Positions 28,901 to 40,525 of a DNA stretch of 64,000 nt are shown in pieces. Every line of letters begins with the position of its first letter. Within the stretch, counting starts at the first letter, position 1. The stretch spans positions 13,834,106 to 13,898,105 of the forward strand of contig NC_079518.1 in the NCBI RefSeq assembly GCF_000801105.2, read 5' to 3'. The position numbers and the translations under genes are program-made. This stretch comes from Raphanus sativus. Taxonomy: Eukaryota; Streptophyta; Magnoliopsida; Brassicales; Brassicaceae. Below the pieces are notes generated by a model. That model was not told where the DNA came from, did not search any database, and saw only the letters and a program-made list of their open reading frames with translations.

Positions 28901-31900
28901 ATGGAGTGATGTAACCAAAATATCAATATGATTTCATGTGCTTGCGTATGTTTGGAAATTTAGAATACGGGATGTAGTTTAAAGTAATAGATACACTAGT
29001 CAGATAAATCAAAATGTGCTAATTTCAGGAGAAATGGTGTTATCTACAAAACTAGTGGTCTTTGTGTTGCACATTCTTGTTAAATTTTCAGTGGAAGTTA
29101 TATGTGCTCGTATGAGTAGGCGATGCAACTGCACTGCTTTATGTCAGTATACATGAAATACCTTCGAAATTCTGAACATGTGATTCTTTTCTTGGTTTAC
29201 AGGTTCAAAGTCATACTGGGCCATTTACAGATTGATAACCAGCTACCTCTAACTCTAATGCCAGTACTATTGGCACCAGATAAAGCTGGAGATAGTCATC
29301 AACCCGTGCTTAAGATGACAATTACAATGTGTAATGAAGAAACTGATGGCACCCAAGTGTATCCATATGTATATGTACGGGTATGTATCCTATTCAGGTC
29401 TATCTTCATGGTACTCAGACGTATGAGATACTATTTGAAGCACATGATGGATTTACTATTTGATTGATAGGTGACAGATAATACCTGGCGACTAAACATT
29501 CACGAGCCTATCATTTGGGCTTCGTCTGAATTCTACAATAAGCTCCAGATGGATCGTCTCCCGAAAAGTTCTAGTGTCGCGCAAGTTGATCCTGAGATAC
29601 ATATAAAGTATTCTTACCTTCTATAGAATTTTACCATTTGGGGGATGAAGTTCATAGTATTTGGCCATTTTGGCATGTAAAGCCAGCAAATGTAACTTAA
29701 TTTTGTTTTTGATTTTCAGCCTCATAGATGTTTCAGAGGTAAGGCTGAAGGTCTCACTGGAAACAGCGCCAGCTCAGAGGCCTCATGGAATTCTGGGTGT
29801 TTGGAGTCCGATTTTGTCTGCTGTTGGAAATGCATTTAAAATTCAGGTAACTGATTTCTATGAAGTTACTCCCATATATGAAATGGAATAGTGAACTACA
29901 ATCGCTCTCTTGGCGTTACATCCTGCGCAGTCTTGTAATAGAACTAACTATTGGGATACGTGGTTCCATTTCATGGGAGATTAGCTGGCTATATATTGTG
30001 AGAACTGAAAACTAGTTGTAAATTAAGAACTGTTGAAGCATGGCTGATTTCAGCCATGTTCTTTTTGACTCCCAGCATGGGATTAGTAGCTCAGAATATC
30101 TTACGACATCAAAAAGAGTCTTTTTTTTTACTTTGATTGTCACGAAATATTGTCATGGAATATTTACTGCTAAAAAAAGAGCGCGAGAATGTTGCTAATG
30201 ATTCAAAAAAAAAATCTGTGTTTAGGTCCATCTGAGGAGAGTAATGCACAGAGATCGGTTCATACGGAAAAGTTCAATACTTCCAGCCATTGGGAATCGC
30301 ATATGGAGAGATCTGATCCACAATCCCTTACATTTGATTTTCTCAGTAGATGTTTTGGGTATGACTAGCTCAACATTGGCTTCTCTTAGTAGAGGATTTG
30401 CGGCGCTTTCAACTGATGGTCAATTCCTGCAACTGAGGGAAAGACAGGTACATATTTTTTTGCAACAAAATTAAGTTGATCACTTTTAGCAGTCTGCCTA
30501 AAGGAGGGCTGAAAAAATGGATCAGGTTTGGTCGAGGAGGATCACTGGTGTAGGTGATGCTTTTGTTCAAGGAACGGAAGCCCTAGCACAAGGTGTTGCC
30601 TTCGGAGTATCAGGAGTTGTTACGAAGCCGGTAGAGAGTGCCCGACAAAATGGTATCTTAGGGTTTGCCCATGGGGTAGGACGGGCTTTCCTAGGATTTT
30701 TCGTACAACCGATGAGTGGTGCATTAGATTTTTTCTCATTGACTGTTGATGGAATTGGAGCAAGTTGCACCCGATGTTTGGAGGTTTTGAGCAACAGGAC
30801 TGCTTTGGAGAGAATTAGAAATCCCCGTGCAGTTCATGCTGATGGTATACTCAGAGAGTATGATGAGAAGGAAGCTATAGGACAGGTACGGCCTCACTTT
30901 CTTTTTATTGTCTATTAGCGGAGACTGCATATTGAGAAATTTTGGGAGCTATTAACTTGCATTCTTCTAGTCAAGCTTACCCTTCATGACTTCCAAGATG
31001 ATTCTGATATCTGTTTGTTATCTGTTTGTGCAGATGCTCCTGCACCTAGCAGAAGCAAGTCGGCATTTTGGCTGTACAGAGATATTCAGGGAACCCTCAA
31101 AATTCGCTTTATCTGATTGCTATGAAGAACATTTCCTTGTTCCATACAAACGCATTGTCATTGTGACAAACAAGAGAGTTGTGCTATTACAGGTCAAGCA
31201 CACTAGCATACCCTTTCACCTGGAGATTTTTCATTTGTGTCTTAAAATTACTTTATCTGCTGACTTGTTACTTTCCATTTTAGTGCTCTGATATGGATAA
31301 GATGGATAAGAAACCCAGCAAGATTATGTGGGATGTGCCTTGGGAGGAACTTATGGCGTTGGAATTGGCAAAGGCAGGTGGCCAAAGGCCCTCGCATCTC
31401 ATACTGCATCTGAAGACCTTTCAGAAGTCAGAGAGCTTTGCTCAGGTTATTAAGTGCAGCGTGTCGGAAGAATCAGATGTACTAGAACTCCAAGCTGTTC
31501 GAATTTGTTCAGTAGTGCGAAAAATGTGGAAAGCATATCAGTCCAACATGAAAAATCATGTTCTCAAGGTTATTGCTATTCCTAATCTCATCATAGGTGT
31601 TAGATTAACATGTGAATTAGTTGACTTGATTTTGAATGAAGGAAGGAAGATGTTTTGGTCTTCTGTGATATAATAATACCGATGTGACCGTAGACATGTT
31701 TTACATTGGTTTATAACTCTCCACATAGCTTACTAATCGCTGTAACATGTGCATGTATAGAAGCTCGTGCCACTGCCTAATGTACTTTCTATCTTCTTGT
31801 CGCAGGTTCCTTCAAGCCAGAGACATGTGTATTTTGCTTGGAATGAGGCTGATGGGAGAGACTCGAAATCGTACAGCAACAAGGCTATTATAAAATCGAG

Positions 31901-32980
31901 AGAACTTTCTTCTTCCTCAAATTCTGTCTCGGATGATAGGAAGTTTGTCAAACATACTATCAATTTCTCAAAAATCTGGAGTAGTGAGCGAGAATCCAAA
32001 GGTCGATGTACTCTGTGCAAAAAGCAGGTAATTTTCAAATCTCTGCCATAGACCTCACATCTTTGTCATCAGTAGATGTCAAAAAAAGAATCCTTATGGG
32101 ACGAAACCTTAGGATTTCACCTAAAGATCAAACCGTTTCGAGGTTTGCTTACAATTATTTTCTTTCTTTTTTTGCTTTCAGGTTTCTGAAGATGGAGGAG
32201 TGTGCACTATATGGAGACCCAGTTGTCCAGAGGGGTAAGTATTATTTGTTGCGCTAGTGATGATACTCTAGCTGCGCTGAATTGTTCTTGAAACTAAAGC
32301 AGTTTCGTCATTCTTTTTTTTTTTTTTGCCAGATTTGTGTCAGTGGGTGATGTAGCTCATGTTGGTAGCCATCCTCCAAACGTTGCTGCTGTTTACAATA
32401 ACATCGACGGAGTATTTGCACTTCCAGTGGGTTATGACCTCGTAAGTATCTCTCATCAATTAATTTCACTCGTTAATCCTTTGCATATAACATAGTGAAA
32501 AAGTGCTAAACGAATCAATAGACTGATAGTGAAAAAGTGCTAAACGAATCAATAGACTCGTTAATTTCTTTCTTACTCAAGTTCTGTCTCAGATGATACA
32601 TAATGTTATTCACTTGTCAGGTTTGGAGGAACTGCTTAGATGATTACGTAAGTCCTGTGTCGATCTGGCATCCTCGGGCTCCTGAAGGATTCGTATCTCC
32701 TGGATGCGTTGCAGTTGCTAGTTTCAAGGAGCCAGAGGCCAACACAGTGTATTGCATGCCGACGTCTCTGGCTGAGCAGACAGAGTTTGAGGAACAGAAG
32801 GTTTGGTCGTCACCTGACTCGTATCCGTGGGCATGCCACATATACCAGGTTAGAAGTGACGCACTACACTTCATGGCTCTGAGGCAAACCAAAGAAGAGT
32901 CTGATTGGAGAGCCATTAGAGTTCGAGATGATTACAGATCCATGGAATCTGAATCTGCAAGGAATTTGCGTATAGAATGA
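10905..32980 (+). CDS. VPS13M1: VPS13-type lipid transfer protein (VPS13M1-like)
   Basis: About sixty small exons, read continuously, give a protein close to the ~4,200-residue Arabidopsis At4g17140 (from memory). Exon 1 (10905-11001) starts MLEDQVAYLLQRYLGNYVRG, the chorein N-terminus that begins the lipid-conducting groove. A PH domain lies in exons from about 15760 to 16866 (ending with the conserved W in SRKTWHSRL). Vps62/DUF946-like segments occur at ~21960-22450, 22980-23680 and again at 32180-32870 (motifs IWRP, PPGFVSLG). The Vps13 adaptor-binding/SHR-BD region lies around 25600-28260. The conserved C-terminal helices (TKPVESARQNGILGF) are at ~30525-30890. VPS13 proteins bridge membranes and move bulk phospholipid between organelles. 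I saw no premature stop or frameshift between the exons I joined. An acceptor just before the ATG suggests an intron in the leader. Confidence 0.93.
14807..14856. repeat. Intronic 25-bp tandem repeat
   Basis: Inside a VPS13 intron the unit gttcgaattagatttctgat plus ccttt is present twice back to back. It has no coding effect. Confidence 0.75.
19040..19079. repeat. Intronic 20-bp tandem repeat
   Basis: Inside a VPS13 intron the unit cctggcccactaattctcta occurs twice in tandem, a simple replication-slippage type duplication. Confidence 0.85.
32492..32560. repeat. Intronic 34-bp tandem duplication
   Basis: In the penultimate VPS13 intron the unit beginning tagtgaaaaagtgctaaacg is present twice (from ~32492 and ~32527), nearly identical. 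The splice sites on either side are untouched. Confidence 0.85.
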
Positions 32981-33943
32981 ATCTTTTCCACACATTTTCG
33001 TTTGCTTTTGGGAAGAAGATTATGCTTCTTGTAAAGATCTAGACTTTGCAAAACAGTGGGAGGTTTCTGTGTTTTTTTTCCGTCAAAGATAGCTTTTGCG
33101 TTGATCTGTTTGACATTTGTGTATAACAGAGTTAGGCATTCTCGGAAGGATCTATCTGTACACTTTGCTCTTTGTTACAAAACCCAAATGTTTTTGAGTT
33201 TTCTTCTCAAACATGAATGCTTCTCATCTTTTACATTTGAATTTCTTTTAATAAAATTGCAAGAAGAATCCTTTGTTTTTCCCAAGGAACACAAGATTTT
33301 TTCCATCTCTTTTTTCAATGTGCTTTGCTAACTCTTTTTTTGTTTTATGAAAAATGTTTGAATCGATGATGACTACTTTTTTGTAGAAATTGGATTAGTC
33401 TACTGATCGAGTCGTGGCAGCAGTTGGTAGAGTTTGTTAAGAACATGAAAGAAGGTGGTTATGGCAGGCGAAGACACAAACCAGGAAGTGAGATTTATGT
33501 GGGTTTTGTCAGAGGCAGGATCTTTGAGAAGGTTGAAAGAGACTTCTCTAGTTTAATTTCTCACATACATACATGGCCGATCTTGAACATAATAAGATGA
33601 AACATTCATCACGTCCCCAAATTAAAATATCAAATAACATATGTATTTGATCATTTAGTCTTAAATAATTAACGGCCATGATTGTATAGTTTATGTTCTT
33701 GATGTCTGATACATAAATAAACATAGAGAGGAGAGACTACTAAACCAGTATAGTGATACGTCTTAATCAAGGTGGGGGTTACTCTTATCATCATCATCAT
33801 CATCAACAACCAATAAGCGCAAGCATTGATTGTAAATGTCTAGTGATCTTTCATATTTGAATTTGAAATCGGAGATCACAAATAGTTCATACAAAAATTA
33901 CTCAACCAAGAGTGCAAAAAGGGAACATTCTGGAAATCAAAAA
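32981..33943. other. VPS13 3' flank with an orphan reading frame
   Basis: The first ~350 bases look like 3' untranslated sequence. An open frame at 33373-33600 is listed separately. A tca/atc microsatellite lies at ~33788-33805. The region before the minus-strand micro-gene is otherwise featureless. Confidence 0.5.
33373..33600 (+). other. Unrecognised open frame, possible exon relic
   Basis: This frame is open for 75 codons and reads like real protein: [20 protein letters not shown], then a glycine/arginine stretch [21 protein letters not shown]. It begins right after a tttttttgtag string that could be a splice acceptor. The only internal ATG (33449) gives about 50 residues. I do not recognise the family. 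It could be an exon left from a transposed gene or chance; codon usage looks protein-like, so I keep it with low confidence. Confidence 0.25.
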
Positions 33944-34228
33944 TCAAGAATGAGGAGAAGCAGAGTCAGAACCTCCGCCGCCGCTACGGAGTTCTTCGAT
34001 CAAACCGCCGAGCTCTTTTCTCGCCGATTCTCTACCGAACACGAATCCGTACCTTTTAGAGTTGTTAACACATAAGACTGTGTGAACCCTAAATTGATGA
34101 AATGAAATGAAATAGACGAGAAGCGAGAAATCACAGTCTTAGATGAAGAAAATAGCTCACCAGCAAGAGACGGCGGAGAACACGCCGGAGATTGCCACCG
34201 TTTGGATCAACGAGAACGATTTCTGCAT
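33944..34228 (-). CDS. 58-residue membrane-type micro-protein
   Basis: Two exons, 34228-34161 and 34052-33944, join across a GT-AG intron to 58 residues: an N-terminal hydrophobic segment (SLIQTVAISGVFSAVSCWYG), then a charged stretch FGRESARKELGGLIEELRS and a Gly/Ser tail. The codon for Trp23 is split by the intron. It resembles the small 'putative membrane lipoprotein' annotated near At4g17085 in Arabidopsis (from memory), which lies between the VPS13 and MORN genes, as here. Function is unknown. The single hydrophobic helix near the N-terminus suggests a membrane-anchored peptide. The longer single-frame reading through this exon (34131-34340) is the wrong frame. Confidence 0.75.
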
Positions 34229-35027
34229 CTTTTCTCTTCGTTTTTTTTGGGATTTTTCCGGTCATGTTGACTAAAACCGACTCGAGAGACAGCGGGAGAG
34301 AATCGTCTGATGGGCCTGGGCCAATATCTGAGGGGCCCATTTAACTATGGGCTGTTGGCACTTGCTGCTGTAAGGATTTGCTCAACAGCAGATTCCTGCA
34401 CTTTTCAGTAGGAAGAAATCACTAGCTTGATTCTTATAACTTTTGATTTGTTTTCTTAGTTCTTATTCATTAATTGTGTATGAATGGTTATGACAACACT
34501 GATCGTACGCACCTCAGGGAGTTAGATGAACCATAACCATAATTTTTAAGATCAGATGATATATGTAATCTTCTGTCAATTCATTATACATTAATCTTGG
34601 TTGTTGGTTGTTGGTTGCAAAATCTAGTAGGAAGAGACGTCATTTCCACACGTTGTAAAACTAAGACAATGTTTTGTTGCTTCTCTTACATGGGTTACGC
34701 TTGTTAAAAAAGATCTTTTGTTAATACACATTGCTTTACTCTTCAACAACCTATGTACAGCTTATAAACAACCAGCCTGCTCATAATAAAGAAGAGCTGG
34801 GAAAAAGTAAACCTGCATTGCTTGCTCCATAGCCAGAGATCTCTTATTTAATACTTATGAGATCTCGACATTGGTTCCAAGTGGTTCCACCTTCAAGATA
34901 AATCTCAAACGGAGATGCCAATTTTGACTGCCTTCTCTAGATGTCTCTGTTTTATCTCTCATGTCACCGAAGAAGTTCCAGGTGAGATTCATGACTGTGA
35001 CTATGTCAAAAGCTTTGACACACGATC
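34229..35027. other. Intergenic spacer upstream of micro-gene
   Basis: The micro-gene's promoter shares this ~800-base interval with the 3' flank of the MORN gene. It is AT-rich with no other supported feature. Confidence 0.6.
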
Positions 35028-37091
35028 TCACAAGGGATCATCGCCGCCACTACTGTAATATGTTTGGGTTTGAACAGCCTTTGTTGCAGCAACTCTAGCA
35101 GAATTTGCTGCTCGGTTCGCAACCATCACTGCTCTGTTCACTCTCTCTTGCACTTTCACAACTTCATGTGCTTTCTCGGATGCTTTCCTAGCTTGCTGTT
35201 GAATGAACAGAGAGAAAAAGGTAAGGATCAAACCTAATGTGGGTACCAATCACACAATGATAATTAATACAAATTGGTCTCTTAACTCCTCAAGAGATGA
35301 ACAAAATTCAAAGTACCTAATTTTGTATGTATTAGTAGGCGTAAGATAAGCTTATAAGTTACCTGAACAGTGGCGAGAACCTTGGAATAACTGATGAAAA
35401 ACGATGAACCATGACGGGTGGTCTGCTCGGTAGGACAGCTGAGGACACCGTCTTCCCAATGGCCTGTCTGCGTCTCACCATTCCTGAATGTGTACATACC
35501 AAGACCCTGCCTTCTCCCCTCATGCCAGGCTCCTTCATACCGATGCCCGTTTCCAAATTGATACACTCCAAAACCATGCATCCTGTCTGCAAAATACTCC
35601 CCAGCGTATGTATCACCATTTCTGCAACAGAGGTATGGTTTCAATTCAAGTTAGGCAGGTATCACTAGAAAAGAGAAGACAGTAATTAATTGAATTATTT
35701 AAAGATCAATGCTCATGTCAGTAACAAAAAGCTTGAACCTTGATCCCCCCCACCCCCCAAGACATAATATTTCAAAGACAAGAACTACTGTCACACGTAA
35801 CTTGAACTGAAAGCCAAAATCTTAAAGGGTAATATCTAATGCACTTATCAATGGCAGTAAATCGTTGCCAACAACAGAACGTATAGGCAGCCTAACAATC
35901 CATCAAGACCTCAAAATCGAATGCCATAAACTTCAGAACATTCCCACTAGCAACATAGACCTAACATAGCATCCCAAGTCAAAGCACAACTAGAGCCTTT
36001 AACTGAGAAAGTTCAGTTTGGTAACCATCAACTTTCAGAAACCACATTAATTTCAATTCCATATTAGTTAATGGTCAACAGTTCACCCTTATACAGAAAG
36101 AAAGCTCCACCATTTCTACAAAAGTTAAACGACTCTGCAGTGTTCAAAACCAGACAAAGTTAAAACAAACGAAAAGCTGATGAGTTTTTTACCTGAAATG
36201 GTAATGACCAAGGCCATGTTTGACACCCCATTTAAACTCTCCAACAAACCGACTACCATCCTCAGAGGTATACACACCACACCCATGGCTCTGTCCATTA
36301 GACCACTCACCAGCATACACATCCCCTGTATAAAACCTATACACCCCACCTCCATGCCTCATCCCTTGCCTGTACTGACCTCTGTACCTACTCCCTTTCG
36401 CCCACGTCTCCACTCCAAACCCATCGTACTTCCCATCAACCCAGTCCCCTTCGTACTTCCCCTTCACCGAATAGTAATAAACCCCACTCCCCCAACACTT
36501 GCCCTTACGAAACTCTCCCTCGTACACATCCCCGGAGCTGTACTTCTGAACCCAACACCCTGAGTTCGTCTTCTTCTTCTTCTCGGGATTTGACCCGATT
36601 GACCAAACAACCTTAGAGGAAGAGGAGGATCTAAGCTTGAGGGAGAGTAACCGAGCGATGAAGAGGCGAATCGAAGGTAAGTGAGGAAGAGCGAGCTTGA
36701 GAGAGATCGAGAGGATTAAGGAGAAGGCGACGATGGAGAAGACGAAGAGAAGGAGGAAGCGGACGCTGATCAAGAGGAAGAAGAGGTAGAGAGGAGGCAC
36801 GGAGAGGAGGAGGAGGAACCGGAGGTGGAAACGTATCAATCGGACTCGGAGGACTTGCCGGAGAAGAAGCTTCTGATTTGTCCTCGCGGAGGAGGGGAGA
36901 GACGAAGAGAGGAACGACAGAACTGAGCCCAGGCTCCCGCGGCGGAGATCGGAGGGATAATGCGGAGACGATGAATCTGGGATCTCGACGGTCAGATGGT
37001 GTTTGGGATCGGAATCGGAGGAAGGTGGACAAGCGGCGGATTCTTTTCCGATGAACCGCCGTTCTGGTACAGATGAGTTCTTCAGATGCAT
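35028..37091 (-). CDS. Membrane-anchored MORN-repeat protein, At4g17080-like
   Basis: Three exons, 37091-36193, 35621-35363 and 35195-35028, join in frame to 441 residues. After a basic, proline/serine-rich N-terminus comes a long hydrophobic block (about residues 90-135, two or more membrane segments), then seven MORN repeats from about residue 190 onward, each with the YxGxWxxGxxxGxG pattern (for example YEGDWVDGKYDGFGV). The C-terminal exon is an alanine-rich helix (RVNRAVMVANRAANSARVAA). MORN repeats bind membranes or phosphoinositide lipids. The Arabidopsis relative is annotated as a SET7/9-family protein only because of the MORN repeats; there is no SET domain here. The precise role is unknown. 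Confidence 0.9.
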
Positions 37092-37920
37092 TTACATATA
37101 GAAAGTTTGAGATTTTAGGGTTTTTGGTAATTTAGGGTTTCTGTTGCTTTTTTTTTGTTCTTCCTTTTAAAACTGTGTGTTCCGAGATGATAGAATAGGA
37201 AGGAAGGAGGTGAGTTTTGAAGCTAAGGTAAAGAGGTTTTTGTAAAGTTTAAGGCCCCTGTTTTGTGTTTTTATTTACTGTTATGCCATTGATCATTAGC
37301 TTTTTGTTTAATGTGATTAAGTTATTAATCATAGAGAAGCACGAGTAGTTAAATGCGCTTAGCGATTTTAAATGTTCAAACATTAATGCCGTACATGCAA
37401 TTTATAATTCGGGTTGGTGAATTTTAAGTCGCTCTTGTTAAAGACTATTTTAGGTAATAATTGTGTCAATAACTTGTAAAAGTGGCAAGAAAAAAATGAA
37501 ATTTTCTTTTATTGTCGATGGTTTTGTTGAATTGTGTGACTAATACAATGATTTTGACTTGTACGGTCTTTACGTGTCTGCCATTAGCCTGACAAACATG
37601 ATCCTTTCCCATGTTTTTAGTTATTCTAAATTATGTTGTTAACCAAATAAGTACAATGTTGACCCAAAAAAAACAAATAAATATAACAAAAAAAATGCCA
37701 TAAAAATTGGGTTGATAAAATTCGCAGTATAGTAAAATTGGTTAAGTTTATTCTAGTGTCATAAATGCAACTTCCAATATAGTTTAATGAATATTCTTAT
37801 AATAATATAAGGTTTCTTAAGCATAATAATTAACAACTAAATTGAAAATCATTACTCATAGACTCATCCCTGAAATAAAAAAGTCCAATAATGATTAAGA
37901 TGGAATTTCAACTCCTAATA

Positions 37921-38111
37921 CAGTGAAACCTCTATAAATTAATAATATTGGAATTATACCAAAACTATAATTTTTTATTATAGAGATTATTAATTTATCG
38001 ATATACTAATTGAATCAAAAAAAATCAATTTGGGACTATAAAATTATATTAATTTATAGAAATTTTTAGTGTATAGAATTTAACGAGTATTAATTTAAAG
38101 AGGTTGTACTG
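37921..38111. mobile_element. Emigrant-like MITE (pogo type), TA target site
   Basis: The left end cagtgaaacctctataaatt and the right end (on the opposite strand cagtacaacctctttaaatt) form ~24-bp inverted repeats. The element is flanked by TA on both sides (37919-37920 and 38112-38113). The end sequence closely resembles the Emigrant family of Arabidopsis, non-autonomous relatives of pogo transposons. At 191 bp it is shorter than the ~500 bp typical of Emigrant, so it is a deletion derivative or a sub-family. Confidence 0.8.
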
Positions 38112-38390
38112 TATCTATAATCATTATACTGTATTAAAATTAATAGTTTTCTATTTCTAAAAATAAATGTTTGAAATTTTATTTTTTTGCAAAGAAGTAT
38201 ATGTTTTACATTTTTCTATATAAATTTTATCAATTAATAATGATAAATTATAATAAAAATAATAATTACATGCATTTAAATACTATAATTTAAAAGTATA
38301 AAAAATACTTAGTTACATAAAATGATATTTGTAATCAATTTTAATATATTTTGTTAAATAAGATACAAAAATGTAATTTTAAAAACACTG

Positions 38391-38540
38391 AGAATATAAA
38401 AAACTTACAATTAACAAGAATACTTTTGAAAGAAGAGAATAATCATCAATATAGTCATAAATATTGAACAAAAAACTCACAATAACAAGAATACTTTTGA
38501 AAGAAGAGAATAATCATCAATATAGTCATAAATATTGAAC
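38391..38540. repeat. 71-bp tandem duplication
   Basis: The unit containing acaagaatacttttgaaaga and agtcataaatattgaac occurs twice in tandem with only a few differences at the start (ttacaattaac versus ctcacaataac). The near identity implies a recent local duplication. Confidence 0.9.
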
Positions 38541-38892
38541 TTTGTGTAGATTCATCATTGATTAGCGGTTTGGTATGGTAATTACTTTTATCTTCCAGTG
38601 CAAGTAAAGGAAGATTAGCAACATGGGCAGTATTGTAAATAACTAGATGATCGAGGAAAGATGTTACTCTATAACCAAGTGTCAGAAAGGAAGCGGCCAG
38701 CTACAATGCCTCGATAGGATAGGAACGACACCGTTCGATACCGATCCAATGAGTGGAGGGATAGTTTTATCAACTTGGCTTACTAATTTCTATATTCAGC
38801 TATCATCCAAAAGTGCATCTCTCCATCCTCCCTTTATTATGGGCTCCCAAACGCATCTCTCCAACGTAGATAAATATCTATCTATATTCAGA

Positions 38893-39020
38893 CCAAGCAT
38901 TGTAAATAATTATAAAGAATTCTAGTGATTGGAAAAGTAATAGAACAAAACAAAACAAGCCTTGTAAATAAATATAAAGAATTCTAGTGATCGGAAAAGT
39001 AATAGAGCAAAACAAAACAA
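38893..39020. repeat. ~63-bp tandem duplication
   Basis: Two tandem copies of a unit containing tataaagaattctagtgat, then ggaaaagtaatag and caaaacaaaacaa. They differ by one or two bases (attgg/atcgg, agaac/agagc). A polymerase-slippage or short tandem duplication event is the simplest explanation. Confidence 0.85.
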
Positions 39021-39235
39021 CGAGACAATGGATGCCTCCAGAAGGGTACCACCTTCCACTGCCAGGCAGGGTGTCGAACGGTGCCGACCTTCCTGGTCCA
39101 CGATGCTCACGAATGTTTTCATGGTCATCACCTGTTGGCGAAAACATCCTATAAGTAAAGATCCGATTAAAAACATAATAAAAGCATATATATAGTTTGG
39201 TTATTTTGAAAACATTTCACAATCTTTTGAATCTA

Positions 39236-39525
39236 ATAAATTTTCACAAACACTTTTACAAAACTGAAATAGGTGTTTGAAAAGGGCGGAAATGCATGCA
39301 TCGTTGAAATAGCACTAAGAAATCTTAACCGGCCGGAGTTATGATATCAATTGTAACATCCTGCTCCCTTGACATCCAACCTGAGGTTACCGAGCGGGGA
39401 TTGTAGTCACGCGTCTGAATGCACCATTTTAGTCATTTTACTGTAAAAGTGTTTATGAAAATTTATTAAACACCTATTTCAGTTTCATAAACACTTTTAC
39501 AAAACTGAAATAGGTGTTAATAAAC
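39236..39525. repeat. Interlocking inverted repeats
   Basis: Arm A (gtaaaagtgtttatgaaa, ~39444) is followed by arm B (aaacacctatttcagttt, ~39467), then A' (tttcataaacacttttac), then B' (aaactgaaataggtgttt-like, ends ~39525). A copy of A'-B' also occurs at ~39236-39276. So the 39236 copy and the 39444 arms form inverted ends around a ~200-base core containing tgtaacatcctgctcccttg. This could be a small transposon with a duplicated end. Confidence 0.65.
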
Positions 39526-40525
39526 ATTTTACTCGAAAATAGTATATAAACATTAATAAACTCTCAGTTAGACCATTTGATTATGAAAACTTCTACTAAT
39601 TTGATTATGATAACTTTTACAAATCATATATTATAAATGAACACATGGAAAACTTCACCTCTATTCTAAGGATCAGATTTGTGACTTGTCATTTCTTCCT
39701 CATTGTCTTTATTTTAGTTTGTTTAGTGTCAATTTGGCTCCTTTGTTCTATGTCTTTATCTTCATCTTTTCGACTGTTGATTCTGATATTGGGAACGATT
39801 ACAAAAACGGTTTAAGTAGCTATCTTATTATTTCAAATGTTGAAATCCCTTAGTCTAAGTGGGAATATTAATAACACAAATAATAACAAAAAAAAAAGAA
39901 CAAGATGATCTTGTATTAAAGTAATGGGATGTCATGGTTCTCCGTAGTTCTTATACATTGTGTTATGATCTACCAAAAATGATGATGGTCTTAAACTGTT
40001 AGATAAACCATTTCAGTTAATATTCACCGAATCATTCCGTTATCATCAATGTTTACCATTGGTGATTCTCTGCGGAATATTTATCATGTTTTCCGTAACT
40101 CACACAGTCACACATAAGTACACTAGTTGGGAACCGGCTGCTTCTTGCACTTAATTCAAACCATCAACCAATGGTACCGTACATATTTTTCTTTTGGTCA
40201 AAACCAAACGGTGTGAAAACGACGGCGTTTTGATTACTTCAATAGTCAATACCGACGTAGAGCAGGGGAAACTTCCCAAAGGAGCACAAGAGAACAAAAA
40301 AATGAGATCACAATCTTCCATGAAAGAAGTTCAAAAGGTTACAGTGAGGCAGCCGCACGAGTTGACTCACCAACCATCTCTTCATCATCATTATTTGATA
40401 TAAGATTCCTTCCTTCCTTCTCGTATTATTCAATCTCACACGAAACCTCACTTCTCCACCCTCTTCCCTTTCGCATCTCCGTCACAAAAGTCAACCAACA
40501 ACCCTCTCGGACTCTACTTCCGGCC

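Larger units (their letters stand above)
37092..40525. other. Repeat-rich intergenic region
   Basis: About 3.4 kb with no supported gene. It contains an Emigrant-like MITE (37921-38111), a 71-bp tandem duplication (38391-38540), a ~65-bp tandem duplication (38893-39020) and interlocking palindromes (39236-39525), all listed separately. The open frames at 38647-38925 (+) and 38922-39176 (-) span the duplicated repeat and have no recognisable motif. The last ~330 bases hold the promoter and leader of the cyclophilin-like gene. Confidence 0.6.

Noticed and set aside
34131..34340. 69-residue minus-strand frame starting MGPSDIGPGPS
   Set aside because: It reads through the exon and intron of the 58-residue micro-gene in the wrong frame.
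36125..36563. Proline-rich plus-strand frame over the MORN gene
   Set aside because: It is the complement of the MORN repeat exon and has no independent support.
40194..40403. 69-residue frame upstream of the cyclophilin-like gene
   Set aside because: It lies in promoter/leader sequence, has no domain and ends before the conserved start.
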